Assembly (NCBI GenBank): GCA_030604975.1
Contig: JAUVUV010000139.1
Coordinates: 1 to 6,198, forward strand
Direction of reading: 5' to 3'
DNA length: 6,198 nucleotides
Source of the DNA: Candidatus Glassiibacteriota bacterium
GTDB taxonomy: Bacteria > Gemmatimonadota > Glassbacteria > GWA2-58-10
Positions 4,470 to 6,198 of this stretch are shown in pieces. Under the pieces are notes generated by a model. The model saw nothing but the letters and a program-made list of their open reading frames with translations. It made no database searches and had not been told where the DNA came from. Made by a program: the position numbers and the translations under genes. The first letter of the stretch is position 1. Each line of letters opens with the position of its first letter.

Positions 4470-6198
4470 ATGTTATCAGAATATCTCAAATATTGGGGCC
4501 TATCCAAACCGCCGTTTTCACTGACTCCCGACCCTGATATGCTCTATATGAGCAAACAACATCAGGAGGGGCTCATTCGCCTGAAATACGCTGTGGTCTC
4601 CAACAAAGGGGGAGCACTGCTGGTCAGTGAACATGCCGGTGACGGCAAGACCAGCCTGCTGGCAAGGCTGCGCCGGGAATTGGACCACCAGTATCAGGGA
4701 AATTGCAGGATAGTCTTCATCGACCATCCCACCCTGACCGCGAACCAAATGGTATGCGAGATCGCCCGCCAGCTCGGAGTGCGGACGAACACCACGGATA
4801 AACTCACTCTGCTCAACGAGCTGCGCCGCTTTCTGCTTGAAAGCCACGGCAGGAATGAAAAGTGCGTGGTAATGCTCGATGAAGGGCAGATGCTCTGTCA
4901 CCGCCCGGACCTGTTGCAGGAACTTCGGATACTACTGAATTTCTGTGTTTCAGACGCTTTCCTGCTTACTTTCATCTTTTCCGGACAGAAGCCGCTGGAT
5001 GAGGCGATTCGCGCCATGCCGGAATTTTACCAGCGCCTGCCGGTACGTTTTTTCCTGCGAAACCTGAACCTCGACGATACCCGCGAACTGATCCGATACC
5101 GGCTGCACATGGTCGGGAATTCGCCCGACAGAGAGATGTTCAGCGAGGATGGCTATTCCGGTATCTACAATTTTTCCAAGGGCTGTCCGCGTATAATCTG
5201 CTCAGTGGCCGACCTGGCACTGATCATCGCCCACAGCCGTTTTGCTTCCCAGGTGGATTTCGTCTCAGTGAGCCAGGCCTGCAGCGACATGAACCGCACA
5301 AACGGCGCTTACCACTATTTCCATTTTCTCGAAAGTTTCAATATGGATAAGGACCTTGCCCGGGCTCAAGTCTCTGCGAAAGAGGCTGTCGTGAGCTGTC
5401 CCGGTTGCGGAGGGGATGTTCTGGCTGAGGCCAAATTCTGCCAGCATTGTGGAATGAACCTTGTTGATTCAGAGACTGTAAGTGCAGAGGAAGCCCCGGA
5501 ACCCAGTGAAGCTGCGCAGGCTGAAACACCTGTCCAAAAGGTGGAGTCAAGCGAGCCGGTACAGTTAGAGGAAGCATCGGAGAAAGAGGCGGAGGAGACA
5601 CTAGAGCTGCAGCAGGCATCGGAGAATCTAGTTGAGCATCTACCACCTTCAGCGAACGGGAAGCCGAGCCCACCCGAGGTTGATCAAGCCCCGGAGCTCA
5701 AAGCCAGCGAGGAATCGGCTGAAAGGATTGAGCAAGCCCTGGAAGCCGGGTCTCAAGCGAAAGAGAGCGTAAAAATCTGCCCGGATTGCGGCGGAGGTGT
5801 TCCAGGGGATGCGAGGTTCTGCCAGCATTGCGGCACTAGTCTGGTCACCCCGGAAAGCGCAAGTTTCGAAGAGATTGTCATGAAAGGCGACCAAGAACAG
5901 GCAGAAAAACCCCCAGCCCCAGAAGGAATACGCCCGTCGGAGGAATCTGCTGAATCAGTGACTGAGGTGAGAGAAGAATCAACAACAGTGGAAGAAAAGG
6001 CTGCGACTGGTCAGGTTTCTCCGGATAACGGGTCTTTGAAATTCATGCTTGAATCCCCAGAGCCGCCGCAGGATGCTAAAGAGGATATGCCGGAAGATCA
6101 GCAGGAGCTTGAGGCAGCTGGGGCAGAGCGCCCAGCAGAGGAAACGGCAGAAGCATGGGTTGAAGAGCTTGGCGAGGAGGAACTTGTCGCGGCCCCGG
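4470..6198 (+). CDS. ExeA/GspA-family ATPase with two C-terminal zinc ribbons (partial, open at right edge)
   Basis: The frame is open from the ATG to the window end (576 codons, no stop seen). The N-terminus has the ExeA/GspA hallmark (Y5, W9-G10-L11, P15-F16, T19-P-D-P22, L25-Y26, H31). The AAA-type ATPase (about 40-275) has Walker A ending G57-D-G-K60-T61, Walker B VVMLDE (133-138), S171-G172-Q173, arginines R193 and R197, and a GCPR motif at 238-241. ExeA proteins help assemble the type II secretion secretin across peptidoglycan. Here, instead of the expected membrane helix and peptidoglycan-binding domain, there are two CxxC-x10-CxxC zinc ribbons (C310/C313/C324/C327 and C437/C440/C451/C454). 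Acidic Glu/Pro/Ala/Ser-rich linkers follow each ribbon. The first Walker A glycine is replaced by E54. No membrane segment is visible so far. There is no clear Shine-Dalgarno, but an in-frame TAA at 4419-4421 with no other start codon before 4470 supports this start. It is likely co-transcribed with the small gene. Confidence 0.88.
   Translation, partial: MLSEYLKYWGLSKPPFSLTPDPDMLYMSKQHQEGLIRLKYAVVSNKGGALLVSEHAGDGKTSLLARLRRELDHQYQGNCRIVFIDHPTLTANQMVCEIARQLGVRTNTTDKLTLLNELRRFLLESHGRNEKCVVMLDEGQMLCHRPDLLQELRILLNFCVSDAFLLTFIFSGQKPLDEAIRAMPEFYQRLPVRFFLRNLNLDDTRELIRYRLHMVGNSPDREMFSEDGYSGIYNFSKGCPRIICSVADLALIIAHSRFASQVDFVSVSQACSDMNRTNGAYHYFHFLESFNMDKDLARAQVSAKEAVVSCPGCGGDVLAEAKFCQHCGMNLVDSETVSAEEAPEPSEAAQAETPVQKVESSEPVQLEEASEKEAEETLELQQASENLVEHLPPSANGKPSPPEVDQAPELKASEESAERIEQALEAGSQAKESVKICPDCGGGVPGDARFCQHCGTSLVTPESASFEEIVMKGDQEQAEKPPAPEGIRPSEESAESVTEVREESTTVEEKAATGQVSPDNGSLKFMLESPEPPQDAKEDMPEDQQELEAAGAERPAEETAEAWVEELGEEELVAAP
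5397..5835 (+). repeat. duplicated zinc-ribbon module, 381-bp period
   Basis: Two copies of the zinc-ribbon coding segment start at 5397 and 5778, exactly 381 bp (127 codons) apart. Hand comparison of the first 57 bases of each gives 41 identities, including an identical run TTCTGCCAGCATTG (5436-5449 and 5817-5830). At protein level both share CQHCG, and the flanks are similar (QVSAKEAVVSC and SQAKESVKIC; NLVDSETVSAEE and SLVTPESASFEE). This points to an internal duplication, with the intervening acidic linker diverged. Confidence 0.75.

Noticed and set aside
4518..4901. 127-codon open frame on the - strand
   Set aside because: It is antisense to the ExeA-like ATPase, which shows a full set of family motifs. 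The same applies to the minus-strand frames between 5265 and 5894 opposite the zinc-ribbon and linker region.

Overview
The window is about 50% GC bacterial chromosomal DNA with no sign of phage, insertion sequences, CRISPR arrays or RNA genes. It encodes a type IV pilus or type II secretion assembly ATPase, an ExeA/GspA-type ATPase and sigma-54-like promoter sites. This suggests a Gram-negative-type or deep-branching environmental bacterium, for example of the FCB group or a Desulfobacterota-like lineage. That placement is inference, and nothing in the sequence fixes the phylum.

Left part (1-1805, + strand): a compact housekeeping operon. A sigma-70-like promoter with a perfect TATAAT box, embedded in an imperfect AT-rich inverted repeat, precedes thioredoxin (GTG start). 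Next come a membrane CDP-alcohol phosphatidyltransferase, 8 bp after the thioredoxin stop and most like the inositol-phosphate-using branch, and thymidylate kinase 31 bp further on. These serve redox balance, phospholipid head-group synthesis and dTTP supply.

Middle (1841-4006, - strand): a convergent gene for a 721-residue PilB/GspE-family motor ATPase with an added N-terminal GAF sensory domain. All ATPase motifs and the zinc tetracysteine site are intact. It has a good sigma-70-like promoter (TTGTCA, 17 bp, TATATT) in the upstream spacer.

Right part (4007-6198): a divergent control region holds a perfect 12-bp inverted repeat. Each arm supplies the GG (-24) half of a sigma-54-type -24/-12 element, one facing right (close to consensus) and one facing left (weaker). 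The rightward element sits just upstream of a strong Shine-Dalgarno sequence and a 51-codon ORF of unknown function. After an AT-rich hairpin region comes an ExeA/GspA-family ATPase gene, open at the window end (576 codons seen). Its C-terminal half carries two near-identical CxxC-x10-CxxC zinc ribbons 127 residues apart, separated and followed by long acidic Pro/Glu/Ala-rich linkers.

The most interesting unit is this right half: a GAF-regulated assembly motor transcribed away from a small protein and a zinc-ribbon ExeA-like ATPase, with a shared, possibly sigma-54-controlled, intergenic region. A plausible reading is a regulated pilus or secretion assembly locus continuing beyond the right edge.
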